This document shows positions 25,241-33,522 of a stretch of 64,000 nt of DNA, piece by piece. The DNA is taken from the NCBI RefSeq assembly GCF_009760925.1, contig NZ_VRLV01000003.1, forward strand, positions 434,001-498,000, written 5' to 3'. The position numbers and the translations under genes are program-made. Each line of letters begins with the position of its first letter. The stretch's first letter is position 1. This stretch comes from Nonomuraea typhae. GTDB lineage: Bacteria; Actinomycetota; Actinomycetes; Streptosporangiales; Streptosporangiaceae. Below the pieces are notes generated by a model, which saw nothing but the letters and a program-made list of their open reading frames with translations, made no database searches and was not told the origin of the DNA.

Positions 25241-26952
25241 GCGTGGACCAGGTCGAGGTCGAGCGGGTGGTCGTCACCACCGGGTGGGCGCGGGTGCTGC
25301 GCCGCCTGGTGCGCCAGCCGCTGACCCTCGTCTGCATGGCCTTCCTGCTGCTCCTGGTGGCGGCGGCGGTGTTCGCGCCCTGGCTGGCGCCGCACGACCC
25401 GTCCCGGCTCAACGTGCCCGGCAAGCTCGCCGGGCCGAGCGCCGGGCACTGGCTCGGCACCGACGAGCTGGGCCGCGACCAGCTGTCCCGGATCATCTAC
25501 GGCAGCCGGGTCGCGCTGCGCGCCTCCCTGCAGGCGGTGGCGCTGGCGCTGCTGGTCGGCGTGCCGCTGGGCCTGGTCATCGGCTACCTGGGCGGCTGGT
25601 GGGACCGGGTGGCGATGCGCCTGGTGGACGCGATCAGCTCGCTGCCCGCCCTGCTGCTGGCCTTCGGCGTCATCGCCGTGCTCGGCCGCGGGCTCACCAA
25701 CGCGATGCTGGCCATCGGCGTGGTCTTCGGCATCCACCTGCTCCGGCTCACCCGCGGCGCGGTGCTGGTCGAGCGCGAGCAGCCGTACGTGGACGCGGCC
25801 AGGGTGCTGGGGCTCTCCACGCCGCGCATCGTCTTCGGCCAGATCCTGCCCAACGTGGCCGGGCCGCTCATCGTGCAGTCGGCCATCTTCCTCGGGCTGG
25901 CCCAGCTGTTCGAGGCCACGCTGAGCTTCCTCGGGCTGGGCATCGAGGTGGGCGACGCGAGCTGGGGGCAGATGCTGGACAAGTCCCGCGCCTACGCCGC
26001 CCAGCAGCCCTGGCTGCCGGTCTTCCCCGGCCTGGCGATCACACTGACCGTCCTGGCGTTCAACCTGCTGGGCGACGGCATCCGGGACGCGATGGGCCGG
26101 CACGGGGACGCGGTGCTGCCGTGGCGGCGCCGTACCCCCAAGGCCACGCCGACGCCCGCGGCCGACGGCGGGGCGCTGCTGCAGGTGCACGATCTGCGCG
26201 TGGAGTTCCCCGGCCAGGTCGCGGTCGGCGGCATCGGCTTCGACGTGGCGGAAGGCGAGGTGTTCGGGATCGTCGGCGAGTCGGGCTCGGGCAAGTCGAT
26301 GACCGCGCTGGCGCTCGCGGGGCTGGTCCCGCCGCCCGGCGAGGTCACCTCCGGCAGCGTACGGCTGGCCGGGCGGGAGCTGATCGGCCTGAGCGACGCC
26401 GACCTGGCCGCGGTGCGCGGGCCGGGGATCGGCATGGTCTTCCAGGACCCGGTCTCGGCCCTGTCGCCGGTGCACACGATCGGCCGCCAGCTCTGCGAGC
26501 CGCTGCGCACCCACGAGGGCCTGTCCAGGCGCGCGGCCAGGGAACGGGCGGCCGAGCTGCTCACGCTGGTCGGCGTCCCGGACGCCAAGCGGCGGCTGAA
26601 GGACTACCCGCACCAGTTCTCCGGCGGCATGGCCCAGCGGGTGGTGATCGCCAGGGCGCTGGCGGCCCGGCCCAAGCTGCTCATCGCCGACGAGCCGACC
26701 ACCGCGCTCGACGTGACGATCCAGCGCCAGGTGCTCGACCTGCTGCTGGACCTGCGGGAAGGGTTCGGCATGACGATCATCCTGATCACCCACGACCTGG
26801 CCGTGGTCGCCGACGCCTGCGACCGGGTGGCGGTGATGCGCGAGGGCCGGATCGTGGAGACGGCGCCGGTCGATCCGCTGTTCAACGCGCCCGCGCACGA
26901 CTACACCAAGGCGCTGATCGCCGCCACGCCGACGGGAGTGAGCCCATGCTGA
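25237..26952 (+). CDS. fused ABC permease (DppC type) and ATPase (DppD type)
   Basis: A single 571-residue frame joins two subunits that are usually separate. Residues about 1-285 are a DppC permease ([34 protein letters not shown] loop [27 protein letters not shown]). After a short [12 protein letters not shown] linker, about 310-570 are an ATPase: Walker [10 protein letters not shown]-loop [12 protein letters not shown], signature FSGGMAQRV, Walker [14 protein letters not shown]-loop ITHDLAVV. The frame is open throughout and starts with an ATGA overlap, so the fusion looks genuine and not a read error. It overlaps the next gene by 7 bp. Confidence 0.9.
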   Translation: MSVDQVEVERVVVTTGWARVLRRLVRQPLTLVCMAFLLLLVAAAVFAPWLAPHDPSRLNVPGKLAGPSAGHWLGTDELGRDQLSRIIYGSRVALRASLQAVALALLVGVPLGLVIGYLGGWWDRVAMRLVDAISSLPALLLAFGVIAVLGRGLTNAMLAIGVVFGIHLLRLTRGAVLVEREQPYVDAARVLGLSTPRIVFGQILPNVAGPLIVQSAIFLGLAQLFEATLSFLGLGIEVGDASWGQMLDKSRAYAAQQPWLPVFPGLAITLTVLAFNLLGDGIRDAMGRHGDAVLPWRRRTPKATPTPAADGGALLQVHDLRVEFPGQVAVGGIGFDVAEGEVFGIVGESGSGKSMTALALAGLVPPPGEVTSGSVRLAGRELIGLSDADLAAVRGPGIGMVFQDPVSALSPVHTIGRQLCEPLRTHEGLSRRAARERAAELLTLVGVPDAKRRLKDYPHQFSGGMAQRVVIARALAARPKLLIADEPTTALDVTIQRQVLDLLLDLREGFGMTIILITHDLAVVADACDRVAVMREGRIVETAPVDPLFNAPAHDYTKALIAATPTGVSPC

Positions 26953-27872
26953 GCGTTGAGGGGCTGCGCGTCACCTACGCCTCGGGGCGGCGGCGTTTCG
27001 ACGCGGTGCGCGGGGTCAGCTTCACCGTCGCGCCCGGGGAGACGTTCGGGCTGGTGGGCGAGTCGGGCTGCGGCAAGAGCACCACCGGGCGGGCGTTGCT
27101 GCGGCTGGTGCGGCCCTCGGCCGGGCGCATCACCTTCGACGGGCACGACGTGGCCGCCTTCGGGCGCAGGACGCCGCAGTGGTACCGCCGGGCCGTCCAG
27201 GTGGTGTTCCAGGATCCGCTGGCCTCGCTCAACCCGCGCATGCTCGTCTCGCAGACGCTGGAGCAGGCGGTGCGCGCCGGCGGCGGCGACGCGAACGTCG
27301 CCGAGCTGCTCGACCAGGTCGGCCTGGCGCAGAAGCTGGCCGGCCGCTACCCCTACGAGCTGTCCGGCGGGCAGCGGCAGCGGGTGGCGATCGCCCGCGC
27401 GCTCAGCGTCGGCCCCCGGCTGGTGATCTGCGACGAGGCGGTCAGCGCGCTGGACGTCTCCACCCAGGCCCAGATCGTCGACCTGCTGACCGGGCTGCAG
27501 AAGGAGCTCGGGCTCAGCCTGCTGTTCATCTCGCACGACCTGGCCGTGGTGCGGCAGATCAGCCACCGGGTCGGGGTGATGTACCTGGGGCGGCTGGTCG
27601 AGACCGGGCCCGCCGAGCAGGTCTACCGCGAGCCGCGGCACCCCTACACCCGCATGCTGCTGGACGCGGTGCCGGTCCCCGACCCCAAGGCGCAGCGCGA
27701 GCGGCGGCTCGGGCGGGCCCGGCCGCTGGGCGAACCGGCCAGCCCGCTCAGCCCGCCGTCCGGCTGCGCCTTCCACCCGCGCTGCCCGCTCGCGATCGAC
27801 GCCTGCCAGGCGGAGGACCCGCCGCTGCGCGACGGCGTCCTGTGCCACCTCGAACCCAAGGAGAACGCGTGA
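26946..27872 (+). CDS. ABC importer ATPase (DppF type)
   Basis: A 308-residue ATPase. Walker A GESGCGKS, Q-loop VVFQDPLASLNPR, signature LSGGQRQRV, Walker B LVICDEAVSALD, H-loop ISHDLAVV. The C-terminal oligo_HPY extension (HPYTRMLLDAVPVPDPKAQ, then CAFHPRCPLAIDACQ with conserved cysteines) is typical of peptide-importer ATPases. It starts 7 bp before the stop of the fused permease-ATPase and ends overlapping the next gene (GTGA). Confidence 0.93.
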   Translation: MLSVEGLRVTYASGRRRFDAVRGVSFTVAPGETFGLVGESGCGKSTTGRALLRLVRPSAGRITFDGHDVAAFGRRTPQWYRRAVQVVFQDPLASLNPRMLVSQTLEQAVRAGGGDANVAELLDQVGLAQKLAGRYPYELSGGQRQRVAIARALSVGPRLVICDEAVSALDVSTQAQIVDLLTGLQKELGLSLLFISHDLAVVRQISHRVGVMYLGRLVETGPAEQVYREPRHPYTRMLLDAVPVPDPKAQRERRLGRARPLGEPASPLSPPSGCAFHPRCPLAIDACQAEDPPLRDGVLCHLEPKENA

Positions 27873-29185
27873 AGACCCTCATCCGCGGCGGCCACCTGCT
27901 GACCATGGATCCGGCCATCGGCGACGTGCCCGGCGGCGACCTGCTCATCGACGACGCGGTGATCACCTCCGTCGGCGAGACCGTGGCCGCCGGGGCCGAC
28001 CAGGTGATCGACGCGACCGGCAAGATCGTGATGCCGGGCTTCGTGGACACCCACATCCACCTGTGGCAGACGGTGATGCGCGGGCTGGCCGGTGAGCTGT
28101 GGAAGGGCGAGTACTTCGAGAAGGTCCTGCCCTACCGCTCCCGCTACCGGCCGGAGGACATCTACGCCGGCGGGTACGCGGGCGGGCTGGAGCTGCTGGC
28201 CAACGGGGTGACCACGGCGCTGGACTTCTGCCACGCCATCGTCACCCCCGAGCACTCCGATGCCGCCGTGCAGGCCCTGATCGACTCCGGCGTGCGCGGC
28301 GTGCACGGCTACAGCATCCGGGAGAAGCCTCTGGGCCACTTCACCACCCACGACCAGCGCCTGGCCGACGCCGTGCGCGCGCACGAGGCGATCACCCACG
28401 ACCGGGTCACGCTCATGCTGGCGCTCAGCGACCTGGAGACCATCGACATCGCCAAGAGCGCCAAGGAGGTGGCCTTCGCCAGGGAACGCGGGCTGCGCAT
28501 GACCATCCACTCCAACTTCCCCGGCCAGATCACCGAGATGCACGAGGCCGGGCTGCTCGGCCCCGACCTGCTGCCGGTGCACGGCAACGTGTTCACCGAC
28601 GACGAGATCCGCATGCTGGCCGACGCCGACGCGAGCCTGTCGGTCACCCCGTCGGTCGAGGTCGGCCTCGGCTCCCCGTTCACCGTGCAGCGCCGGGCCG
28701 CCGCGCTGGGCCTGCGCACCGGCTGGGGCTGCGACGTGGCCACTTACACCAACGCCGACCTGCTGGGCCAGATGCGCCTGGGCTACCAGCTGACCTGCTA
28801 CCTGGACTCCCAGGCCGAGCGCGCCGAGGGCAGGACCGGACGGCGCCGCCCCGGCATCCCGACGCTGACCGCCCGCGACGTGCTCAGGAACGGCACCATG
28901 AGCGGCGCCGAGGCGCTCGGCCTGGCCGGCCGGATCGGCAGCCTCACCCCGGGCAAGCAGGCCGACGTGATCGTCATCGACCCCGGCGCGTTCGGCACCC
29001 CGCTCGGCGACCCCGCCGCGCAGGTGCTCATGCAGGCGAGCACGCGGGACATCGACACCGTCCTGGTCGCCGGTGAGGTCCGCAAGCGCGACGGCCGGCT
29101 CGTCGGCGTCGAGGAGGGCCGGGCCAACCGGCTGGTGGAGGCCGCCCGCGCGCACGTGCTGGCCGAGTTCCCGTCCCACGACTGA
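27869..29185 (+). CDS. AtzA/TrzN-like amidohydrolase
   Basis: A 438-residue member of the metal-dependent amidohydrolase group that includes s-triazine hydrolases and guanine-type deaminases. Metal ligands: HIH in GFVDTHIHLWQT (His62, His64), His in TIHSNFPG, His in LPVHGNVFTDDEI, and Asp in GWGCDVATYTNADLL. The C-terminal SLTPGKQADVIVID is the standard closing motif. It probably deaminates or dechlorinates/hydrolyses a heterocyclic or amide substrate imported by the ABC system. The GTG overlaps the stop of the ATPase gene. Confidence 0.87.
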   Translation: MKTLIRGGHLLTMDPAIGDVPGGDLLIDDAVITSVGETVAAGADQVIDATGKIVMPGFVDTHIHLWQTVMRGLAGELWKGEYFEKVLPYRSRYRPEDIYAGGYAGGLELLANGVTTALDFCHAIVTPEHSDAAVQALIDSGVRGVHGYSIREKPLGHFTTHDQRLADAVRAHEAITHDRVTLMLALSDLETIDIAKSAKEVAFARERGLRMTIHSNFPGQITEMHEAGLLGPDLLPVHGNVFTDDEIRMLADADASLSVTPSVEVGLGSPFTVQRRAAALGLRTGWGCDVATYTNADLLGQMRLGYQLTCYLDSQAERAEGRTGRRRPGIPTLTARDVLRNGTMSGAEALGLAGRIGSLTPGKQADVIVIDPGAFGTPLGDPAAQVLMQASTRDIDTVLVAGEVRKRDGRLVGVEEGRANRLVEAARAHVLAEFPSHD

Positions 29186-29195
29186 TGCTCCTCTG

Positions 29196-30014
29196 ATGCT
29201 CGTCGACCACCACGCCCACCTGTGGACGCACGACTACCTCGACCGCCTCGAGAGGTACGGCCGCGCCGACACCTCGGTCCAGCGGCACGCGATCGCCTCG
29301 ATGGGCGAGCGGTTCGCGCTGATGGAACGGGCCGGCGTGGACCGGCAGCTCATCTCGGTGGTGCCCCAGGGCCCGGACTTCGCCGACGCCGCCCACGCCG
29401 TCAGCGCGGCGCGGCACGCCAACGACCTGTACGCGGCGGCCGTCCAGCAGTCGGGCGGACGGCTGGGCGCCCTGGCCGCGCTGCCGCTGCCGCACGCGGA
29501 CGCGGCGCTGGAGGAATTGCGCCGGGCCTTCGACGAGCTGGGCGCGGCCGGGGTGGCGGTCAACGCCGACCGGCTCGGCACGCTCGGCCCGCTGTACGAG
29601 GAGCTCGACCGGCGCGGCGCGCTGCTGCTCGTGCACCCGTCGGGCCGCCTGAACGTCGGCGGCGGCGCCCTGCGCTGGATGCTGGGCGCCCCGGTCGAGG
29701 ACTCCGTCGCCGCCCTCACCCTGGTGCGCGAAGGCGTCCCGCAGCGCTTCCCCCGCCTGCGCATCCTCGTCCCCCACCTCGGCGGCGCGCTGCCGATGCT
29801 GGCCAGGCGCATCGACCACCAGTCGGGCGAACCGCTCGCCGAGGCGCTGCGGCTGCTGTACTACGACACCGCCTGCTTCGCCCACCCGCCCGCGCTGCGA
29901 GCCGCCGCCGAGACCTTCGGCCGGGACCGGCTCGTGCTCGGCACCGACTTCCCGTTCACGCCGTTCCTGGAGGAGGTGGCCTGTGCCCGGCCCGTGGTGA
30001 CCGCTTGCTTATGA
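29196..30014 (+). CDS. amidohydrolase-2 family protein, C-terminus apparently truncated
   Basis: A 272-residue TIM-barrel hydrolase or decarboxylase: DHHAHLW (HxH) at residues 4-10, LLVHPSGRLN, PRLRILVPHLGGALPMLARRID and GTDFPFTPF with the metal Asp. Relatives (ACMSD/amidohydrolase-2) normally run about 40 residues past this Asp to a GNAxRL helix, but here the frame ends EEVACARPVVTACL, using a TTA codon directly before TGA. The last helix seems lost. It is the final gene of the catabolic operon, 10 nt after the AtzA-like stop, and rhodanese follows 31 bp later. Confidence 0.75.
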   Translation: MLVDHHAHLWTHDYLDRLERYGRADTSVQRHAIASMGERFALMERAGVDRQLISVVPQGPDFADAAHAVSAARHANDLYAAAVQQSGGRLGALAALPLPHADAALEELRRAFDELGAAGVAVNADRLGTLGPLYEELDRRGALLLVHPSGRLNVGGGALRWMLGAPVEDSVAALTLVREGVPQRFPRLRILVPHLGGALPMLARRIDHQSGEPLAEALRLLYYDTACFAHPPALRAAAETFGRDRLVLGTDFPFTPFLEEVACARPVVTACL

Positions 30015-30045
30015 GACGTATATCGGCGTCGGCGAGGGTACGGCC

Positions 30046-30888
30046 ATGAGCTACGAGAAGTCTTTGGCCGACGTCACCTGGGCCCGGCGGCACCTGGACG
30101 ACCCGGAGGTCGTCTTCGTCGAGGTGGACGAGGACACCACGGCCTACGACCGCGGCCATATCGAGGGCGCGGTGAAGCTGGACTGGACGAAGGACCTTCA
30201 GGACCCGGTCCGGCGGCAGTTCGTGGACCAGGCGGGCTTCGAACGGCTGATGGCCCGCGTCGGCATCGGCCGCGAGCACACGGTCGTCCTGTACGGCGGC
30301 AACAACAACTGGTTCGCCGCCTACGCCTACTGGTACTTCACCCTGTACGGTCACCCGGACGTGCGCCTGCTGGACGGCGGCCGCAAGAAGTGGGAGCTGG
30401 ACGGCCTGCCGCTGGTCACCGAGGCGCCGGACCGGGCCGCCACCGTCTACAAGGCGGATCCGCAGCGCGCCGGCATCCGCGCGCTGCGCGACGAGGTGCT
30501 GGCCGCCATCGGCACGGTCCGCCTCATCGACGTGCGCTCACCCGACGAGTACGCCGGGCGGCTCCTGGCGCCGGCCCACCTGCCGCAGGAGAGCGCCCAG
30601 CGTCCCGGCCACATCCCCACGGCGCGGAACATCCCCTGGTCGCAGGCGTGCAACGCGGACGGCACGTTCAAGTCCAGGACCGAGCTGCGTGAGCTGTACG
30701 GCGAGCCGCGGGGCCCGGTGATCGCCTACTGCCGGATCGGCGAGCGCTCCGCGCACACCTGGTTCGTCCTGCACGAGCTGCTGGGCCACCCCGACGTGCG
30801 CAACTACGACGGCTCGTGGACCGAGTACGGCTCGCTGGTCGGCGTCCCCATCGAGCTGGGCGACGGCACGATCTGGGACAACGTCTAG
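30046..30888 (+). CDS. thiosulfate/3-mercaptopyruvate sulfurtransferase (tandem rhodanese)
   Basis: A 280-residue two-domain rhodanese. The first domain lacks the cysteine (YGGNNNW); the second carries the active Cys229 in AYCRIGERS, as in thiosulfate sulfurtransferases (CRxGxR/S loop). It moves sulfane sulfur to cyanide or thiols in the cytoplasm. Its TAG shares the CTAG palindrome with the stop of the convergent small HTH gene, so the two messages overlap by 4 bp. Confidence 0.92.
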   Translation: MSYEKSLADVTWARRHLDDPEVVFVEVDEDTTAYDRGHIEGAVKLDWTKDLQDPVRRQFVDQAGFERLMARVGIGREHTVVLYGGNNNWFAAYAYWYFTLYGHPDVRLLDGGRKKWELDGLPLVTEAPDRAATVYKADPQRAGIRALRDEVLAAIGTVRLIDVRSPDEYAGRLLAPAHLPQESAQRPGHIPTARNIPWSQACNADGTFKSRTELRELYGEPRGPVIAYCRIGERSAHTWFVLHELLGHPDVRNYDGSWTEYGSLVGVPIELGDGTIWDNV

Positions 30889-31097
30889 CGTCTGCCGTAC
30901 TTCTTGTGGACGGCCTGCTTGCTCACCCCGATGGCGTCGGCGATCGTCGCCCAGGCCAGGCCCGCCACGCGGGCCCTGCGGACCTGCACCGCCTCCATGC
31001 GCTCAATCTCCCGGCGGAGCGCGGTGGTGGCCTGCAGGGCCCGCAGCGGGTCCTCGTCCTGCGCCTGCCGCATCAGGTTGGCCAGGTCGTTCGTCAT
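30885..31097 (-). CDS. 70-residue helix-turn-helix protein
   Basis: A small basic protein: helical N-terminus (NLMRQAQDEDPLRALQATTALRREIERMEAVQV) followed by AGLAWATIADAIGVSKQAVHKKYGRR, a clear HTH of the kind ending many actinobacterial small regulators. The stop overlaps the rhodanese stop in CTAG. It starts 3 nt after the stop of the alpha/beta hydrolase gene, so it is probably the last gene of the WYL-LysE-hydrolase operon. Confidence 0.7.
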   Translation of the reverse strand: MTNDLANLMRQAQDEDPLRALQATTALRREIERMEAVQVRRARVAGLAWATIADAIGVSKQAVHKKYGRR

Positions 31098-31100
31098 GCA

Positions 31101-31829
31101 CTAAAGGTAGTCCAGCAGCAGCCGGGTGATCTCCTCCGGACGCTCCATCGAGGGAAGATGACCGGCCCAGCCGAGCTCGACGAGGCGGCCCTGCGGCAGC
31201 CGGCCGGCCAGGTGGGGGCCGCTCTGCCGGAAGTGCAGCAGGTCGTGGGCGCCGGTGACGACCAGGGCGGGCACATCGACGGCGGCCGGGTCCACCGCCA
31301 CCTCTTCCTGCTCCAGGTCGTGGCCGAGCTGCAGCTCGAACGCGCGCGCCTGCATCTCCACGACCCGGGCGCGGGTCTGCGCGGTGGCCTCGGGGCCGAG
31401 CCAGACGTCGGCGTTCAGCTCGGCGGCGGCCTGCACCTCACCGAGCTCGAGCAGCCGGTTCTCCTCGGCGATGAACGCCTTCAGGTCCTCGCTGCGCGGC
31501 AGGTCGGAGCCGGCGTTGAGCAGCACCAGCTTCCCGGCGTACCCCTGCGCGGCCAGTTCCAGGGCCACCCGGGCGCCGTAGGAGGCGCCGACCAGCCTCG
31601 CCTCGCTCAGCCCCAGCCGGTCCAGGACCGCGGCGACGTCTCCGCTGTCGCTGTACGGCCCGGCCGCCTCGTAGGGGCTGCGGCCGAAGCCACGGAAGTC
31701 CACCGTGATCACCCGGAAGTGCCCGGCCAGGGCCTCGGCCTGCGGCCGCCACATCCGGGAGTCGGCGACCCCGGCGTGCAGCAGGACGACCGGGTCACCG
31801 GATCCGGCTTCGCCGTACCAGATCGTCAT
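31101..31829 (-). CDS. alpha/beta-fold hydrolase
   Basis: A 242-residue hydrolase. PVVLLHAGVADSRMW is the oxyanion-hole strand, GASYGAR the nucleophile elbow (Ser in G-x-S-x-G), and the late WAGHLPSMERPEE has the catalytic His. It is likely an esterase or lactonase of unknown substrate. The ATG overlaps the stop of the LysE gene (ATGA), placing it in one operon. Confidence 0.87.
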   Translation of the reverse strand: MTIWYGEAGSGDPVVLLHAGVADSRMWRPQAEALAGHFRVITVDFRGFGRSPYEAAGPYSDSGDVAAVLDRLGLSEARLVGASYGARVALELAAQGYAGKLVLLNAGSDLPRSEDLKAFIAEENRLLELGEVQAAAELNADVWLGPEATAQTRARVVEMQARAFELQLGHDLEQEEVAVDPAAVDVPALVVTGAHDLLHFRQSGPHLAGRLPQGRLVELGWAGHLPSMERPEEITRLLLDYL

Positions 31830-32467
31830 CGCGACTCCACCGCGAGGCGCACGCCGAGGCCGATGAGGACCACGCCGGAGACCTGCTCCAGGCGGCGGCG
31901 CACGGACGGGCGGTTGAGCAGCTCCTTGGTGCGCGCGATCGTCCAGACGACCAGGGCGAACCAGAGGGTGTCCACGAGCACCCAGATGACGGCGAGGAGC
32001 ACGAGCGTGAGGGGGACGTTCTGGCCCGGCGGCACGAACTGCGGCAGGAACGACATCGCGAAGACGGCGGCCTTCGGGTTGGCCAGGCAGGTGCCCAGGC
32101 CGGCGAGGTAGGACCGGCGCCAGCCGGTGACGGGCTCGGCCGTCTCCGGCTCGGCGGCGTCCGGGGCCCGGCGGCGTTTGCGGGCCTGCCACAGCGACTG
32201 GGCGCCCATGTAGACCAGGAAGACGGCGCCGGCCACGCGCATCACGTCGTAGGCGAGCTGGGAGGCCAGCAGCAGGGCCGACAGGCCGAAGGCGGCGGCC
32301 AGGGCCCACAGGAAGATGCCGGTCTCGTTGCCGAACGTGGCGGCCATGCCGGAGCCGCGGCCGGCCCGCAGCGTCTGTCGGAGGATGACCGCCGCGCTGA
32401 CCCCGGGCACCATGGCCACCAGGAGACAGGCCCCAACGAAGGCAACAAGCAGATACATGCCGGACAT
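31826..32467 (-). CDS. LysE/RhtB-family amino acid exporter
   Basis: A 213-residue protein with about six hydrophobic segments. The family motifs near the N-terminus, MVPGVSAAVILRQTLRAGRGSGMAATFGNETG, and the mid-protein GLGTCLANPKAAVFAMSFLPQFV are typical of LysE translocators, which export amino acids or related metabolites with proton exchange. The ATG at 32467 is 21 bp downstream of the WYL regulator stop; it overlaps the hydrolase start by 4 bp. Confidence 0.87.
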   Translation of the reverse strand: MSGMYLLVAFVGACLLVAMVPGVSAAVILRQTLRAGRGSGMAATFGNETGIFLWALAAAFGLSALLLASQLAYDVMRVAGAVFLVYMGAQSLWQARKRRRAPDAAEPETAEPVTGWRRSYLAGLGTCLANPKAAVFAMSFLPQFVPPGQNVPLTLVLLAVIWVLVDTLWFALVVWTIARTKELLNRPSVRRRLEQVSGVVLIGLGVRLAVESR

Positions 32468-32487
32468 ACTTCCACGGATCCTGTTGC

Positions 32488-33462
32488 TCAGCCGTACAAT
32501 TTCGCCAGCTCCGCGACCGCCTCCGCCATCAGTTCCCGCAGCTCGGGAGGGCCGACGACCTCCACCGACGCCCCCATCCGCAGCAGCAGCCAGCGGGCGT
32601 GGGTGATCGACTCGATCGGCACGACCAGGGTCCGCCGGCCCTCGGGGCCCGGCTCGCCCGCCTCGGCCAGCGCCGCGGTCACCACGTCCTCGCCCAGGGT
32701 GTAGGCCAGCAGGCCCTCCGTGCCGGGGGCGATCCTGATCTCCGCCTGCGCCGTGTACATGCGCTCGCGGAACTCCTTGGCGTACGCCTGCCAGAACGCC
32801 GCCAGCTCGAAGCCCTCCGGCCGCTCGAAGACGTCCTCCCGTGTCTCGGCGCTCAGGATGCGCGCGACCCGGTAGGTGCGCGGGTTCCCGCCCTCGGCCG
32901 GGGCCGCCACCATGTACCAGGAGCCGCCCTTCAGCACCAGCCCGTACGGGTGCAGGACCCGCTCCACAACCTGCCGCCCCCACCGGCGGTAGGTCATCCC
33001 GAGCACGCGCCGCTCCCAGACCGCCTCCGACACCTCACCCAGGAACGGCACGTCGTCGGACCCCCGGTACCAGCCCGGCACGTCCAGCAGGAACCGCTCG
33101 CGCAGGCGCGTGGCGTGGGAACGCCGCTCGGGCGGCAGCGCGGCCAGCAGCTTGAGCTCGGCGTTGGCCACCACCTCCGACAACCCCAGCTCCGCCGCCG
33201 GCCCGGGCAGCGCGGCCAGGAACAACGACGATGCCTCCGCGGCGGTCAGCCCGTTGAGCCGGGTCCGGAAGCCGTCCAGCAACTGGTAGCCGCCCGCCGG
33301 CCCGCGATCGGCGTACACCGGCACGCCCGCCGCCGACAGCGCCTCGACGTCGCGGTAGACGGTCCTGACCGACACCTCCAGCTCCCCGGCCAGTTCGCCC
33401 GCGGTCATCCTGCCCCGGGTCTGGAGCAGCAGGAGCAGGGACAACAGGCGGCTGGCGCGCAT
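32488..33462 (-). CDS. YafY-type HTH and WYL-domain regulator
   Basis: A 324-residue regulator. MRASRLLSLLLLLQTRGRMTAGELAGELEVSVRTVYRDVEALSAAGVPVYADRGPAGGYQL is the HTH_11 winged helix; about residues 145-215 are a WYL domain (LGMTYRRWG...LHPYGLVLKGGSWYMVA), followed by a WCX-like C-terminus. WYL regulators sense nucleotides or nucleic-acid ligands and often control stress genes. It heads the LysE/hydrolase/HTH operon. A TATCGT box is just upstream. Confidence 0.87.
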   Translation of the reverse strand: MRASRLLSLLLLLQTRGRMTAGELAGELEVSVRTVYRDVEALSAAGVPVYADRGPAGGYQLLDGFRTRLNGLTAAEASSLFLAALPGPAAELGLSEVVANAELKLLAALPPERRSHATRLRERFLLDVPGWYRGSDDVPFLGEVSEAVWERRVLGMTYRRWGRQVVERVLHPYGLVLKGGSWYMVAAPAEGGNPRTYRVARILSAETREDVFERPEGFELAAFWQAYAKEFRERMYTAQAEIRIAPGTEGLLAYTLGEDVVTAALAEAGEPGPEGRRTLVVPIESITHARWLLLRMGASVEVVGPPELRELMAEAVAELAKLYG

Positions 33463-33522
33463 GTCAGCACGATATCTTGACACCCTTGTCCCGTAATCCA
33501 CCCAGAAAGGGATGACTGCCCC

